Assembly: GCA_019054805.1 (NCBI GenBank)
Contig: JAHQIY010000001.1
Coordinates: forward strand, 10,740,501 to 10,804,500
Direction of reading: 5' to 3'
Source: Brachionus manjavacas
Lineage: Eukaryota; Rotifera; Eurotatoria; Ploima; Brachionidae
Length of the DNA stretch: 64,000 nucleotides
The notes under the pieces are model-generated. The model made no database searches. It saw nothing but the letters and a program-made list of their open reading frames with translations, and had not been told where the DNA came from. The first letter of the stretch is position 1. Each line of letters starts with the position of its first letter. Both the position numbers and the translations under genes were made by a program. This document shows positions 1-9,925 of this stretch, piece after piece.

Positions 1-559
1 CTAAAAATCTTCTAAAAATGGAAAATATTTTCAAACGTGTCCAAATTTCCAAATTTTCCAAATTTTAATAAATTCAAACAAAATCAGGAATATGTAAAAA
101 ATTTACTTCTGTGGTTATAATTAAAAAATTAACTTTTCTTATGCTGTTTTATTTCAACCTCAGTAAGTTTGAATACGACTTGAGTCCACTACAAAGTTTT
201 AATTGATCAAAAAGCTATTTTTGTTCAAATTTCGTCAAGTTTATCAATCAAAACTCGATCACAAGTAAAACAAATAAAACATATTTAAAAAAAAAAAACT
301 GGTTTTGAATTTTTGTAAAAAGGAAACAATTAAAGATAATTGTTTTTAATTTTAAAATTTTTTAATCAATTTAAAAACAAAATTTCTAATTAAAATTGCT
401 CGAAATGGCCACTAATAAAATTTCAAAATAAAATTTCTTTAATAATTTCCTAATTGAATTTGAACACATATAATTAAATTTCAAAAAAATGTATAAAAAT
501 CGAATGATTTTAATTGAAACTTAAATCAAATTCAAAGTTAAAGAATCAAAAATTTTCAA
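1..559. other. AT-rich sequence with no gene seen
   Basis: No open frame of useful length and no recognisable repeat. The right end is presumably promoter and 5' leader of the small secreted-protein gene that follows. Confidence 0.5.
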
Positions 560-799
560 ATGACTAAGCTAGTTAAAATATTAATACTTGTTCAAGTAAT
601 AAGTCTTGTATTGGCTTCGAGTGCTGAGAGCAGTGAAAGCGAACTTGGCACTACAGGACCTGAAAGTTCTTCTGAATCGATCACCACGCAGCCTCCAACG
701 ACCACTCAACGAAAATCAAGAGGACGTAGCGGAAGCAGGGGTAGAAAATCAAATGGAAGACGAAGATTGTCAGGAAGACGTCACAAGCAAAACTCATAA
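560..799 (+). CDS. small secreted protein, acidic Ser/Thr-rich middle and Arg/Gly/Ser-rich basic tail
   Basis: A 79-residue single-exon ORF. Residues 1-20 look like a cleavable signal peptide: MTKL, then a hydrophobic run ending near Leu-Ala-Ser-Ser. Residues 20-50 are rich in Ser, Glu and Thr, with a TTQPPTTTQ stretch that could carry O-glycans. Residues 51-79 are strongly basic, with Arg-Gly-Arg and Gly-Arg-Arg-Arg steps and no Cys. An acidic pro-region followed by a cationic tail resembles precursors of secreted cationic peptides, but I do not recognise a family and assign no function. An AATAAA poly(A) signal lies about 60 nt after the stop, supporting a real transcript. The overlapping ORF in another frame at 606-827 is a shadow without a signal peptide. 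Confidence 0.6.
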   Translation: MTKLVKILILVQVISLVLASSAESSESELGTTGPESSSESITTQPPTTTQRKSRGRSGSRGRKSNGRRRLSGRRHKQNS

Positions 800-898
800 G
801 TCAAAAATCACAAATTTAAAAAAATAGAATAATTTTATTTCTATTCGACATTTTAAAAAATAAATAAACAAAATTAAAATCCGTCCATTAATTATTAA

Positions 899-2018
899 TT
901 AAGCATGAGTAATACTTGGTTTAGATATTAAAGTTGCGTCTAATTGTTCCAAATTTGGCAATGTAAATATTATTTTTCTTCTATAATCAGGATTAAATTT
1001 TTGATTGTCATTCAATGTTCCGATCGATGTCGGCTTAGCATTATTGATATAAAAAATTGGATTATGCTCCAAATAAAGACATTTGAGCTTTGACAATGAA
1101 CGCAAATGCTCAATATCTGTCCATTTTGATAAATTGTTTCCATTAAACCAAAGTTCTTGTAATTCTCTAAGTCCTTCAGCATTCTCAATGTTCTCGATCA
1201 TGTTCAGAGATAAATCAAGCACTTTCAAATTAAACAGATTGTTAAAACCTTCCATTTTTGTCAGACCGTTCTCACTCAGATACAGCTCCTCCAAATTGGT
1301 CAATGAATCGAGATTCTCGATTTTTGTAATTCTATTCGATTGAAGACTTAAAATTTTCAAATTTGGTAGATCTAAATTTTCAATCCTACGGATTTTATTT
1401 TTACCCAAGTACCTTTAGATAATTTTGATAAATTTTTATTTTTTTTGTTTCAAATAAACTAAATTACAATTGAGTTAGATTTTTGAGAGTGGATAAATTT
1501 TCAAGTACTCTTAATTGGTTGTCGCCAAGTTCGAGCAGTTCCAATTTTGTCAAGCATTCCAAGTTTTCAATTCTACCAAACTGATTATGAACCAAAAATA
1601 ACTTTTTAAGCTCAACTAGTTCATTAAGGTTCTCAATTTTTGAAAGCCGATTAAAAGAAAGATCAAGTAGTTCCAGTGTTTTAAATTGTTGCAAATTTTC
1701 TATTTTCTCAATTTGATTATCATAGAAATCGAGTTCTTTTACGGCGTTTAGGCCTTTGTTTACGTCTAAATTCGCGTCTAGAAATGTCTTGAGCAGATTT
1801 CCACGAAAACAAATTGATTTTAGATTTTTGAATTTAGAAAAATCATTGATTTGCTTTAAACGTGTCATGCTAAGATCGATAGATTCGGTGTCATCCGGAT
1901 AAATAGTCAAGTCAACTTGGTCTGCATATGAATAATAAATGATTTGTTGATCTAATTTGTTTTTTTTTTCTTCATTAGTCAACTCGACCACTTCCTTATC
2001 TTCTACAGATTCACTCAT
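899..2018 (-). CDS. PPP1R7: protein phosphatase 1 regulatory subunit 7 (SDS22), leucine-rich repeat protein
   Basis: Two exons on minus, 1468-2018 and 899-1412, joined by a 55-nt GT-AG intron. The join reads NLTQL-YLGKNKI and gives 354 aa, close to the roughly 360 of animal SDS22. After an acidic N-terminus (about 1-50) come about eleven SDS22-type leucine-rich repeats of 22 residues, with the family pattern of xIENLxxLxxLxxLxLxxN. An LRR cap closes the protein: NPDYRRKIIFTLPNLEQLDATL, matching DPQYRRKVMLALPxVxQIDAT of the family. SDS22 binds the PP1 catalytic subunit in cytosol and nucleus, helps its maturation with inhibitor-3 and directs it in mitosis. The gene starts only 125 nt after the FPPS stop on the same strand. 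Its ATG follows TTTTAG by one base, an acceptor-like context discussed in the findings. Confidence 0.93.
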
Positions 2019-2019
2019 T

Positions 2020-2030
2020 CTAAAATTTTG
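2020..2030 (-). promoter_or_regulatory. splice-acceptor-like site just before the PPP1R7 start codon
   Basis: On minus the sequence reads CAAAATTTTAG, then one base, then the ATG of PPP1R7. It lies in the 125-nt gap after the FPPS stop, whose own AATAAA signal overlaps its last codons. This is either a trans-splice (spliced-leader) acceptor or the 3' end of a 5'-UTR intron. A UTR intron would have to start inside the gap or inside FPPS, so trans-splicing is the simpler reading. Confidence 0.4.
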
Positions 2031-2143
2031 ATTTTCTATTCTATTTGTTTTAAAAAACCTTTTTTTCGAGAAATTAGCCCCGATAGTTTAAAAATTAGAA
2101 TTAGTTTTTTGTTTAAATAATTTATTAGAATTAAATTAAAAAT

Positions 2144-4441
2144 TTATTTTATTCTTTTAAAAATTTTTTTTGCGTACATTCTTAGAACATTTTTGACCTT
2201 TTCGGTTTCGCCAAGCTCCAAAACAGAACTTTCAAAGTTCAAATTTTCAATCATTGAAATTATTCTATCATATTCAATGCGCTCATATCGCTCATACTCA
2301 GAGACCAAATCCAATTGTTTGTAGACTTCTTTGACTTTTGCCACACACTCTTGTTCTTCTCGACCATAGCATTTCTAGATTAATTTTAATGAAAATTATT
2401 CTAAGAAAAAAAAATTGTTGACTAAACCTCTAAAATACTTCTTTGTTCTGGACTGCATTTTTTCAAGGCCTGAATTACCAGCCAACCACATTTACTTTCT
2501 TCGATGTCTGTACCAATTTTACCAGTCACTTTCGGATCTCCATAACAATCCAAGAAATCGTCCTTGAAATTTTATTTAAGCAAAATTTGAAAAATGTTTT
2601 CTGCATTACTTGAACTTGGAAAAAACATCCCATATGAATCAAAATCTCTCTGCACTTCTGATGAACTTGATAATTATCAATGAATGAAACTAAAAGAGCT
2701 GCCTGAATTGGCAAACTGAATGAATAAAAAGCAGTCTTCCACTTGACTATTGAAAAATAGCGCTCTTCAGTATAATTCTCGAAGTTAAACGGAGCTCCAT
2801 CAACCACTTTTGGGGGAGTTATTAAATCTAAACCTTGTCCGATAACTGTATTGGTGAAAGCTTCATTGAACAGTTCAAATAATTTGCTATATTTTGGGTG
2901 ATTGCCTAAATATTCAGTGATTATTGTAAAAACATTTGATATCAAAAAAAAAGAGTCATTGATTGCAACACTTCCGACATTTTGCTTAAAAAAAATTGAT
3001 AAAATTTTATTTGCCTTTCTTATTATAACTCTTAATTTTAGAAAAAAAAATATTATGAAAAATTATGTGAACTTGGATAATTATTTACAGATAACAAATC
3101 ACAGATACCAAATAAAAACAACATACGAGTAGTTAAAATTTATGAAAATTGTTTAAATTCTTTCTTTACTTAATAATCAAGTATAAAATTTTAGAAATAA
3201 ACAGCTATTGAGTAATTAAAGTCTATTAATATTTTTTAAATCAAAATCAATTCATCAACCAATTTTGCCTGAAAAATTATAAAAATTATTGACTGAAGTT
3301 TTAAAGTAATGTGAACTTAATTTCAAATTAAATAAATTATATAATGATTCTTTTACAAGTCTGTAAATTTATCAAATGAGTAGATTTTTTTAGAAAGCCA
3401 TTTTTCGAACAACTTATTAAAATTGTTTCAGAATGTTGGATTTCACCAAACAAATTTATCAAAATGCTTTAAAACTTTTTTGAGTTTATAGCAATTTGAA
3501 TCAAGATAAAATTGATTAGATCCTTATTCGATTATTGTCACGTGATTTTAAATACTGGATCCCAAAAATCAGCAATTAAATTTAAAAAAAAACTTTTTCT
3601 AAGTCTCATCAAGAGAAAATACTGAACCTATCTTATAAATTAAAGAAACAATTTATTGAAGCTTAACTAGATTGATATAAAAATTTATATAATCATGCAA
3701 GACAACTTTAAAACTAATATTATTTGAATTTAAAACTTTATTAAATCAAAGATGAAATAAATTGAGACTTTTTTAATTATTTTCTTTGTTTCTAGCATTA
3801 TTTTATTTTACGTTAAAAATTTACTTTAAAATTTTTGGTGACGATTAATGTGTTAGATATTTGAAAAATTATTCCTCTTATATTAAAATTTTCTCATTCC
3901 ATCCTTCTTGTAATATTAATATTTTCCTGATATTTTTTTAAAAAATTCGGAATTTGAAAATTTCAATAAATTACATAACAAAATGCTTTTTAAAATGACA
4001 TTTAATTTGTATAAATATATATTTTAAAAATTAAGAATTATTTACATTCAAATACCAGCATGGCCTTCCACGACGAGTTTTAGAGTTATCCATCATGTCA
4101 TCTGCGATCAAAAAAGAACCTTGAAGCTAAAACGATAAAAACTAAAGAACTTTTTCACGAAATTAAACTTTAGAGTTTACAAATTCAATGCACCAGCCGA
4201 TGGCTTTAGCTTGATCCATCAGTGTTTCATTTTGTTTTTCAGCTTCAAGCAACAGCAAAAAAGACTCGTAAACACAAAGACCTCTGAGTTTTTTACCATG
4301 TGGCACATTGTAATCAATCATCTGCTCAAAACGCTTGTTGACATCAAGAATACATTGCGGCTGATTCAGGTAATTGGCAAACAGGCGATTTTTCAGCTTA
4401 GCCGCATAAAACTCATCAAACTGCTCTAAAATTGAAGCCAT
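2144..4441 (-). CDS. FDPS: farnesyl diphosphate synthase (class I trans-prenyltransferase)
   Basis: Five exons on minus: 4181-4441, 4046-4126, 2610-2984, 2428-2562 and 2144-2374, all GT-AG and all in phase 0, giving 360 aa. The enzyme condenses isopentenyl diphosphate with dimethylallyl and geranyl diphosphate in the mevalonate pathway. Visible motifs are HGKKLRG (diphosphate-binding Lys/Arg region), the first Asp-rich motif DDMMD (residues 96-100) followed by [16 protein letters not shown], the second Asp-rich motif DDFLD (240-244) with [13 protein letters not shown], and the C-terminal basic KIFKRIK. The two residues four and five before DDMMD are normally Phe-Phe in FPPS; here they are Phe92 and Ser91. 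A small residue there can allow longer products, so a mixed or geranylgeranyl product is possible. Intron 2 is about 1.06 kb; the others are 47-60 nt. An AATAAA overlaps the stop region. The start faces AGK across 361 bp. Confidence 0.94.
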
Positions 4442-4802
4442 TCTACTTAGGCATAAATAATAAATTTTCTTAGCAATAATTTTAAAAAAATTCCAAAAAC
4501 TTCAAAAAAAAATCGGACTATTTTTTCTATTTAAACTGCATCAAACTATAATTAAGTATTTTTGCCCAAAATTGCTAAATTTGCTTTAAGTTAAGTCTGC
4601 ATAAAGACACAATTGAAGCTTTACCAAGCTAAAATGCAAATGCAAATGCAAGTATTAGCTACATTTAAATTTTATTCTTGAACATGTTTTGAAATTTGAA
4701 AAAAAAATCTAGATTTTCACAGATAGGTTTATTTTTTGAAGAGAATAAAAAAATTTTAGTCTTTATTATGAACTAGCACTTGAAAAACACCTGAGAGCAA
4801 AA
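4442..4802. promoter_or_regulatory. 361-bp divergent intergenic region between FDPS and AGK
   Basis: The two start codons face away from each other across this gap, so it must hold both core promoters or one shared bidirectional promoter. A short tandem ATGCAAATGCAAATGCAAGT occurs near 4632. It contains overlapping ATGCAAAT, the octamer recognised by POU-domain factors in other animals. No clear TATA box stands out from the AT-rich background. Confidence 0.35.
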
Positions 4803-6416
4803 ATGATGAAAGTATTGCGAACTTTTCGAAACCATTGGAAAAAGTCGGTTTTCGGCATTTCCTTTGTTTCCTATGGCACTTATTATTTACTTGATCGGAA
4901 ATACCGAGCCAGCTTGTTGCAAGCATACTGCTACGAAGCGCTCAAATACGGAAAACAAAGAATGGACCCGAACAAGAATCTCAGACGCATCACTGTGTTT
5001 TTGAATCCAATTTCTGGCAAAGAAAGAGGCAAATTCATGTACGAGAAGCACGTTGCGCCATTGCTGCACTTGTCCGGCCTGGATGTGCGCCTAATCCGAC
5101 TGGAAAAAAACAGCGAGGCCAACGAATACATGAAAGAAATTGACTTGAACGAAACGGACTGCATCGTGGTCGCTGGCGGCAATGCCACTTTGAACGAAGT
5201 AATCAGTGGTCTTGTGCACAGGGAGGATTCATATGAATTCTTAAAACGAATTCCAATAGGCATTATACCAATCGGTGAGACCAACACCTTTGCTCACAAG
5301 TGGTTGAACGCCATAGGCTTCAAAAGAGCCAGCGCCACGGAGCTTAGACTCTTGGCTGATTCTGCCATTGCTATTATCAAAGGCGAAACTGCTCCTGCTG
5401 ATCTTCTCAAGGTAAGCTTGTACCAAAATATACCCTATGATGAAAAACAAGATGAACACCATGATGACAAACAAAGAGGTGCCTACAGTTTACTAAAAGA
5501 GAACAAAATTTACGCCTTGTCTAGAGTTTCTTTTGGCTTTGTTACTCTAACTGATGCCAATTCGGACCATTTTTGGTATTTTTCCTGGATCAAATGGCTC
5601 CAAAATCGCATGAACAGATACTTTATGGACCGGTATTTGAGAATAGACCCGATAAAGTACGAGTTTACCTACAAAAATAAATGCTATGGCTGCTCAAAGT
5701 GTTTAGACGAAGAGAGAATTAAAAAAGAATTAGATGAGTTGCTAAATCCACCGAAAAAAGTTAATCCAAGTTTGGTGCATTCTTTGTTTAAGCGAATAGT
5801 TCCATCAACAACTAAGGAACCGGATGAAACTGTTCGCAATAAGCAGAAGAAAATAAAAAATTTGACAAGTTTATATGATCAGTCGAGAATTAGGAACCCG
5901 GATTGCAATAGGAATATATTATGTGAGCCCAAGCAATGTCAAATTATATCCAGCATCAACCAGCCGGATTTTGAGGATCCGGAATTTTTCGAAAAAGCTT
6001 CCTCTATTGACACAGTGATTGTCAAAGATCCCGAAATGAACCCAAACGACATGTTTTTGGCACAGCGTAAAGCGCTCAGCGAATTTGAGGTAAAAAAGAT
6101 TTATAAGAAGACAGGCAAAGTTAAGTCGTTTTTGATACACCATAAGCTACCTATTGAAATTGATGGTGAAATTTATAAACTAAATAATAATCCCGAGAAT
6201 GATTTGCATCTGAAAGTCGAGCATTTGGAAAAATGTATCAATTTGATTAAGTATGATCCCGAGAGCTCCAAAATCGAGGCCAACTACTGGCCGAATGTCT
6301 ACCTGATTTCGAGAAAAACGTTCGAAGACGCTTTTTATGACAAAAAAGATCAAAAAGATTTGCCGGACATTTTGCCATTCGAAAAATATTACCTAAAGTA
6401 TTGGAAAACATCGTAA
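4803..6416 (+). CDS. AGK: acylglycerol kinase, mitochondrial (AGK/MULK family), with altered GGDGT motif
   Basis: A 537-residue intronless ORF; human AGK is 422. The N-terminus (LRTFRNHWKKSVFG plus a short hydrophobic stretch) matches the AGK N-terminal membrane and mitochondrial segment. The diacylglycerol-kinase catalytic fold follows: TVFLNPISGK, the AGK signature HVAPLLHLSGLDV, then VAGGNATLNEV, IPIGIIPIGETNTFAH, and IIKGETAPADLLK. AGK phosphorylates mono- and diacylglycerol and, independently of kinase activity, is a subunit of the TIM22 inner-membrane carrier translocase. The nucleotide-binding GGDGT reads GGNAT here (residues 125-129, Asn127 and Ala128), which predicts weak or no kinase activity. 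The extra length is a charged insert around 215-230 and a longer, poorly conserved middle with a CYGCSKC cysteine cluster. A perfect-looking GTAAGC donor at 5412 lies in frame and is probably not used, because the frame continues with family-like sequence. AATAAA lies about 85 nt after the stop. Confidence 0.88.
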   Translation: MMKVLRTFRNHWKKSVFGISFVSYGTYYLLDRKYRASLLQAYCYEALKYGKQRMDPNKNLRRITVFLNPISGKERGKFMYEKHVAPLLHLSGLDVRLIRLEKNSEANEYMKEIDLNETDCIVVAGGNATLNEVISGLVHREDSYEFLKRIPIGIIPIGETNTFAHKWLNAIGFKRASATELRLLADSAIAIIKGETAPADLLKVSLYQNIPYDEKQDEHHDDKQRGAYSLLKENKIYALSRVSFGFVTLTDANSDHFWYFSWIKWLQNRMNRYFMDRYLRIDPIKYEFTYKNKCYGCSKCLDEERIKKELDELLNPPKKVNPSLVHSLFKRIVPSTTKEPDETVRNKQKKIKNLTSLYDQSRIRNPDCNRNILCEPKQCQIISSINQPDFEDPEFFEKASSIDTVIVKDPEMNPNDMFLAQRKALSEFEVKKIYKKTGKVKSFLIHHKLPIEIDGEIYKLNNNPENDLHLKVEHLEKCINLIKYDPESSKIEANYWPNVYLISRKTFEDAFYDKKDQKDLPDILPFEKYYLKYWKTS

Positions 6417-6941
6417 ATGATTATGGGACTGGATTAGTAGTTTTTGTTATTTTAATGATTAATTTCAAATTTTAGTTTATTAAAGCTAGTTTTAATTTAT
6501 AAATAAATGATTAGCGCTGCATTTTTATTTTAGAATATTCATGGTCTTATAGAAGGGGCCAGGCTGTTTTTTTTATTTTGTTTTTAAAAAAATTCGATTA
6601 CCGGCTTAAAAATTATTAGAAAAAAAAAATTTGTTTGTTTAAAGAAGTAGTTGTTTGCTTTATTTTTGAGCTGATTAGAGAAATATTATATTTTCTGATT
6701 TAAATTAGTTGAATAATTTATTAATTGATCAAAATGATTTTTGAAATTTTAATTTTTAAATTAGGCAAAATCTGATTTTTGATAAATTATTTTTTGTATA
6801 TGAACAAACATCGAGCATTTTTTATTAAATGGTATCATAACTAAATACAATTGAAACTAAATTGTTAAGAATATTTTATTTTCTACAGACTTTTTAAATT
6901 TAGGATTAGATTTTAAAGAATTTTATTTTCGCTTTTTTTAG
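6417..6941 (+). other. AGK 3' region and RRP8 upstream region
   Basis: About 525 nt of AT-rich sequence without a gene. It holds the AGK poly(A) signal (AATAAA near 6501). It ends in a pyrimidine-rich tract and TTTTTTTAG directly abutting the RRP8 ATG at 6942, which looks like a splice acceptor (trans-splice or 5'-UTR intron). Confidence 0.5.
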
Positions 6942-8564
6942 ATGCCAAATAAGCATAAAAATACTAAATTACGTACTAAACTATTGCTTAGTGGTAAGCT
7001 AAATAATAAAAAAGAAGTTCAGAGTACTTTGAAATATTTGGCCGAAAAAGATGCAATCGAAAAAGAGGATATAGACTTCGATTTTGAGAAAAAGCCTAAT
7101 GATTTTGGAAATTTAGAAAATGGAGACGATGATACCAAAAAGATGAAAGTTGCTAAAAAGCGCAAAAATTCGGCCAAGCCTAAAGAGGGAATAAAAAAAC
7201 CGAAATTAGACGAAAAATCTGAAACCAAAGGAAAAGCTACAATATCAAATGACTTGGTTCCAAAAAAAAGTAAAAAAAATAAATATTTTTTCATGGCACA
7301 TCCAGAAGCATTGGATAAAAAAGACGAAATTTTATCAATACAAACCAAAAATACATTCATTTTTGATGAAAAAAAAATTAAAAAAAATCTAGAAAAAAAG
7401 AAAACAAAACCTGTTATTTCAGAGTCTAAGCAAAAAGAAAAATTGAAAGCTGAGAACAAACCATGGGCAATTCATGAATGTAGCAGCGAAGAAGACGAAT
7501 CGGTCAAAAAGACAGAAAAAAATAAAAAATCAAAAGACATCATATTAGATATAACTGACATTGACAAAAGTTTTAAAATAAAAAAAACTGTTAAAAAATT
7601 AGAAGATGGATCGACAGTGGAGATATTTACTCCTGAAATTCAACAAAAAATCGAAGAATCAGACGATGAACAATCAGATAAGGAAGACATAATACCAGTT
7701 GAATTATCAGAAAATGAAGAAGAAGAAAAAGAGCCAATTTGTACGGACTCTGCTTTTAAAGGCCAAGCTGCTGATAAACTCAAATCTTCAAGATTTAGAT
7801 ATCTAAATGAGCTTTTGTACACCCAAGATAGCTCTAAATCATTTGAATTTTTCAAAAGGTACCTTTGAAAACTTATTAATCTAGTAAAATAATTTTTCTG
7901 AATTAAGTGACGAAGGCTCATTTAAAGCGTATCACGAAGGCTTTAAGAATCAAACATCTAAATGGCCATTGAACCCACTAGATAATATCATTAAATTTAT
8001 AAAAAGTCGACCAAGTTCCTTGGTTGTAGCAGACTTTGGTTGTGGTGAAGCGCGATTAGCTCAATCAGTCAAAAATAAAGTTCACTCTTTTGATTTTGTG
8101 GCTGTAAATGATCAAGTGACTCAATGTGATATGAAACACGTACCTTTAGATGCTGATTCCTGCGATGTAGTTGTCTTTTGTTTGTCTTTGATGGGAACAA
8201 ATGTCATTGATTTTATTTGTGAGGCTCATAGGATTTTGAAATTGAAGTAAAATTTTTAAAGTTAGCTAATTTTTTATTAGTTTTGTCTTTTTGTAGGGGG
8301 CTATTGAAGATCGCAGAAGTCACTAGTAGAATCAGCAATAAGAATGATTTTATTCGAAATATAGAATCAGTTGGTTTCAAATTAGTTAGCAAAAAGGTAA
8401 AATTTTTTTTAAAAGATGCAAAAAATTCTAACATTGTTAAATTTAAGGAGGAAATCAAAGATTCGAAAGAATATTTTTATTTTTTTGATTTTGTTAAGAC
8501 TTCACCAACAATTAGAAAAAAGCCTGCCATTAAATTAAATCCTTGTCTTTATAAAAAACGATAA
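6942..8564 (+). CDS. RRP8: ribosomal RNA-processing protein 8 (nucleolar Rossmann methyltransferase)
   Basis: Three exons, 6942-7858, 7908-8246 and 8297-8564, with two 49-50-nt introns, giving 507 aa (human 456). The first 270 residues are Lys/Glu-rich and disordered, typical of the nucleolar N-terminus. The conserved catalytic part starts at SSRFRYLNELLYT and runs through AYHEGFKNQTSKWPLNPLD. It continues through the SAM-binding motif VVADFGCGEARLA (Asp348 within it), CDMKHVPL, VVVFCLSLMGTN, the exon junction ILKLKGLLKIAEVTSR and the terminal LNPCLYKKR, all matching RRP8. In yeast Rrp8 makes m1A on 25S rRNA; the animal protein is also part of a nucleolar silencing complex. An insert around residues 455-480 lengthens the C-terminal part compared with human. 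The downstream DPH3 begins only 120 nt after the stop on the same strand, and an AATAAA sits right at the RRP8 stop. Confidence 0.93.
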
Positions 8565-8661
8565 ATAAAGTCTATCCAAAATAAAAATTATTTTTTTATT
8601 TATGTGTCTAAGGAGTAGCTCTCCTTTCCCATCAGGTAAAAATAATAAGGGAAAAATAATA

Positions 8662-8675
8662 AAATTTATTTTTAG
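8662..8675 (+). promoter_or_regulatory. splice-acceptor-like site in the RRP8-DPH3 gap
   Basis: AAATTTATTTTTAG ends nine bases before the DPH3 ATG, within the 120-nt gap after RRP8. With the RRP8 poly(A) signal just upstream, it has the layout expected of an internal operon gene receiving a spliced leader. A 5'-UTR intron wholly inside the gap is the alternative. Confidence 0.4.
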
Positions 8676-8684
8676 CCTGTAAAA

Positions 8685-9050
8685 ATGTCCATATATCACG
8701 ACGAAGTTGAAATTGAAGACATGGAATATGATGAAGAAACCGAAACCTATTACTATCCGTGTCCGTGTGGAGATAGATTTCAAATTTCTAAGGTAAACAA
8801 ACAGCTTGCTTTTTCTTGAGAAAACTTTTATTTCTAAATTAAAGGAAGATCTAGAAAACGGTGAGGAAACAGCTACATGTCCTAGTTGCTCATTATTAGT
8901 TAAAGTAATTTATGACAAAGTGAGTATTGCTTGAAAAAATTTTTCCGAATTAAATATCTAATGAATATTTTTTTTTAGGAGAATTTTATGAAAAATGAAA
9001 AAAAAGAGCTTAGTAAATCGACTAGTGAAAGCGTTCTGAAAATACCATAA
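8685..9050 (+). CDS. DPH3: diphthamide biosynthesis protein 3 (CSL-type zinc/iron protein, KTI11)
   Basis: Three small exons, 8685-8792, 8845-8919 and 8979-9050, give 84 aa (human 82). The protein opens with [18 protein letters not shown], the near-invariant N-terminus of the family. The metal site is complete: Cys26, Cys28 (PCPCGD), Cys48 and Cys51 ([14 protein letters not shown]). DPH3 passes electrons to the Dph1-Dph2 radical-SAM enzyme that starts diphthamide synthesis on elongation factor 2, and it also supports Elongator-dependent tRNA modification. The last 24 residues are Lys/Ser-rich and not conserved. All three splice junctions are phase 0. It lies downstream of RRP8 in the same orientation with a very short gap, so the two may be co-transcribed. 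No functional link between them is obvious beyond translation. Confidence 0.95.
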
Positions 9051-9925
9051 AAAAATTATCAAATGTTTTTTAGTTTTTTTTATAAAATTATTTTAGAATT
9101 AATAAATAAATTTAAAACTTTTTTTTTACTCTAAAAAAAAGAACTTTTCAACGATTAAAGTTTTCAGAAATTAATTTGGATTTTTGAAGATAAAGGTAGA
9201 TAACATGAGTGCTATTTTTAGAGATATTATATTTTCAAAAGAATTAAAAATAAAATGCTCTTTTTTTATTTAAAAGATTTAAACAAATAATGACGAAAAA
9301 TTACATGTTGAAAACAAATATTAAATTCAGGATTTTGATCCTGATTTTAAATTATTAGAGTCACTATTTAGATTATTTTAAGCTCAAATTTGCTCAAAAG
9401 CAAAATTTAAATAAAATTTTTTCAATTTAATTTGAATCAAACCAAATAAAAATATATTTTAATGTTTGTGATACTATAATTTACTATATTGAACGCCGTT
9501 TGGAATTTATTGAATTAATTAAATAAAATAAATAAATAGTAAAATTAAAAAAAAAAAAAAAATCTATAAAATAATTAATAAAATAATTAATTAAATTTTT
9601 TAAATGATGAATTAAATAATTTTAAATAAGCAAGTTTAAACAAAATCAAAGAAAATTTTAATTGATTTCTATATTTTTTTAACATGATAGAATCGTAAAT
9701 TGTTCCTATTAAAAATTCATAATTTTTTTTATAATTCAAGCCTAAAAATTTGGTTATGTTTAAAAAAGCGTAAGTCCTGTAAGGCAGCCTGCTAGATGGA
9801 TAGTAAAAATATAAAATGACATTTTGATAGTAATGTTACGATTTTTTAATTTTTTTTATTTCAAATGTAATTATTTAGATTCAAACAATGGTTTGAATAA
9901 TAAAACTGATTTTTGTTTATTACAG
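9051..9925. other. intergenic AT-rich sequence
   Basis: No gene seen. It contains a likely DPH3 poly(A) signal near 9101 and a run of 15 adenines near 9547. The ORF across 9824-9925 lacks support upstream of the acceptor at 9925. Confidence 0.45.

Noticed and set aside
5408..5420. A consensus AAG|GTAAGC splice donor inside AGK
   Set aside because: The reading frame stays open for over 300 codons and continues with family-like sequence, so no intron is needed.
7019..7459. A 146-residue Phe/Ser-rich minus ORF
   Set aside because: Shadow of the Lys/Glu-rich RRP8 N-terminus on the other strand.
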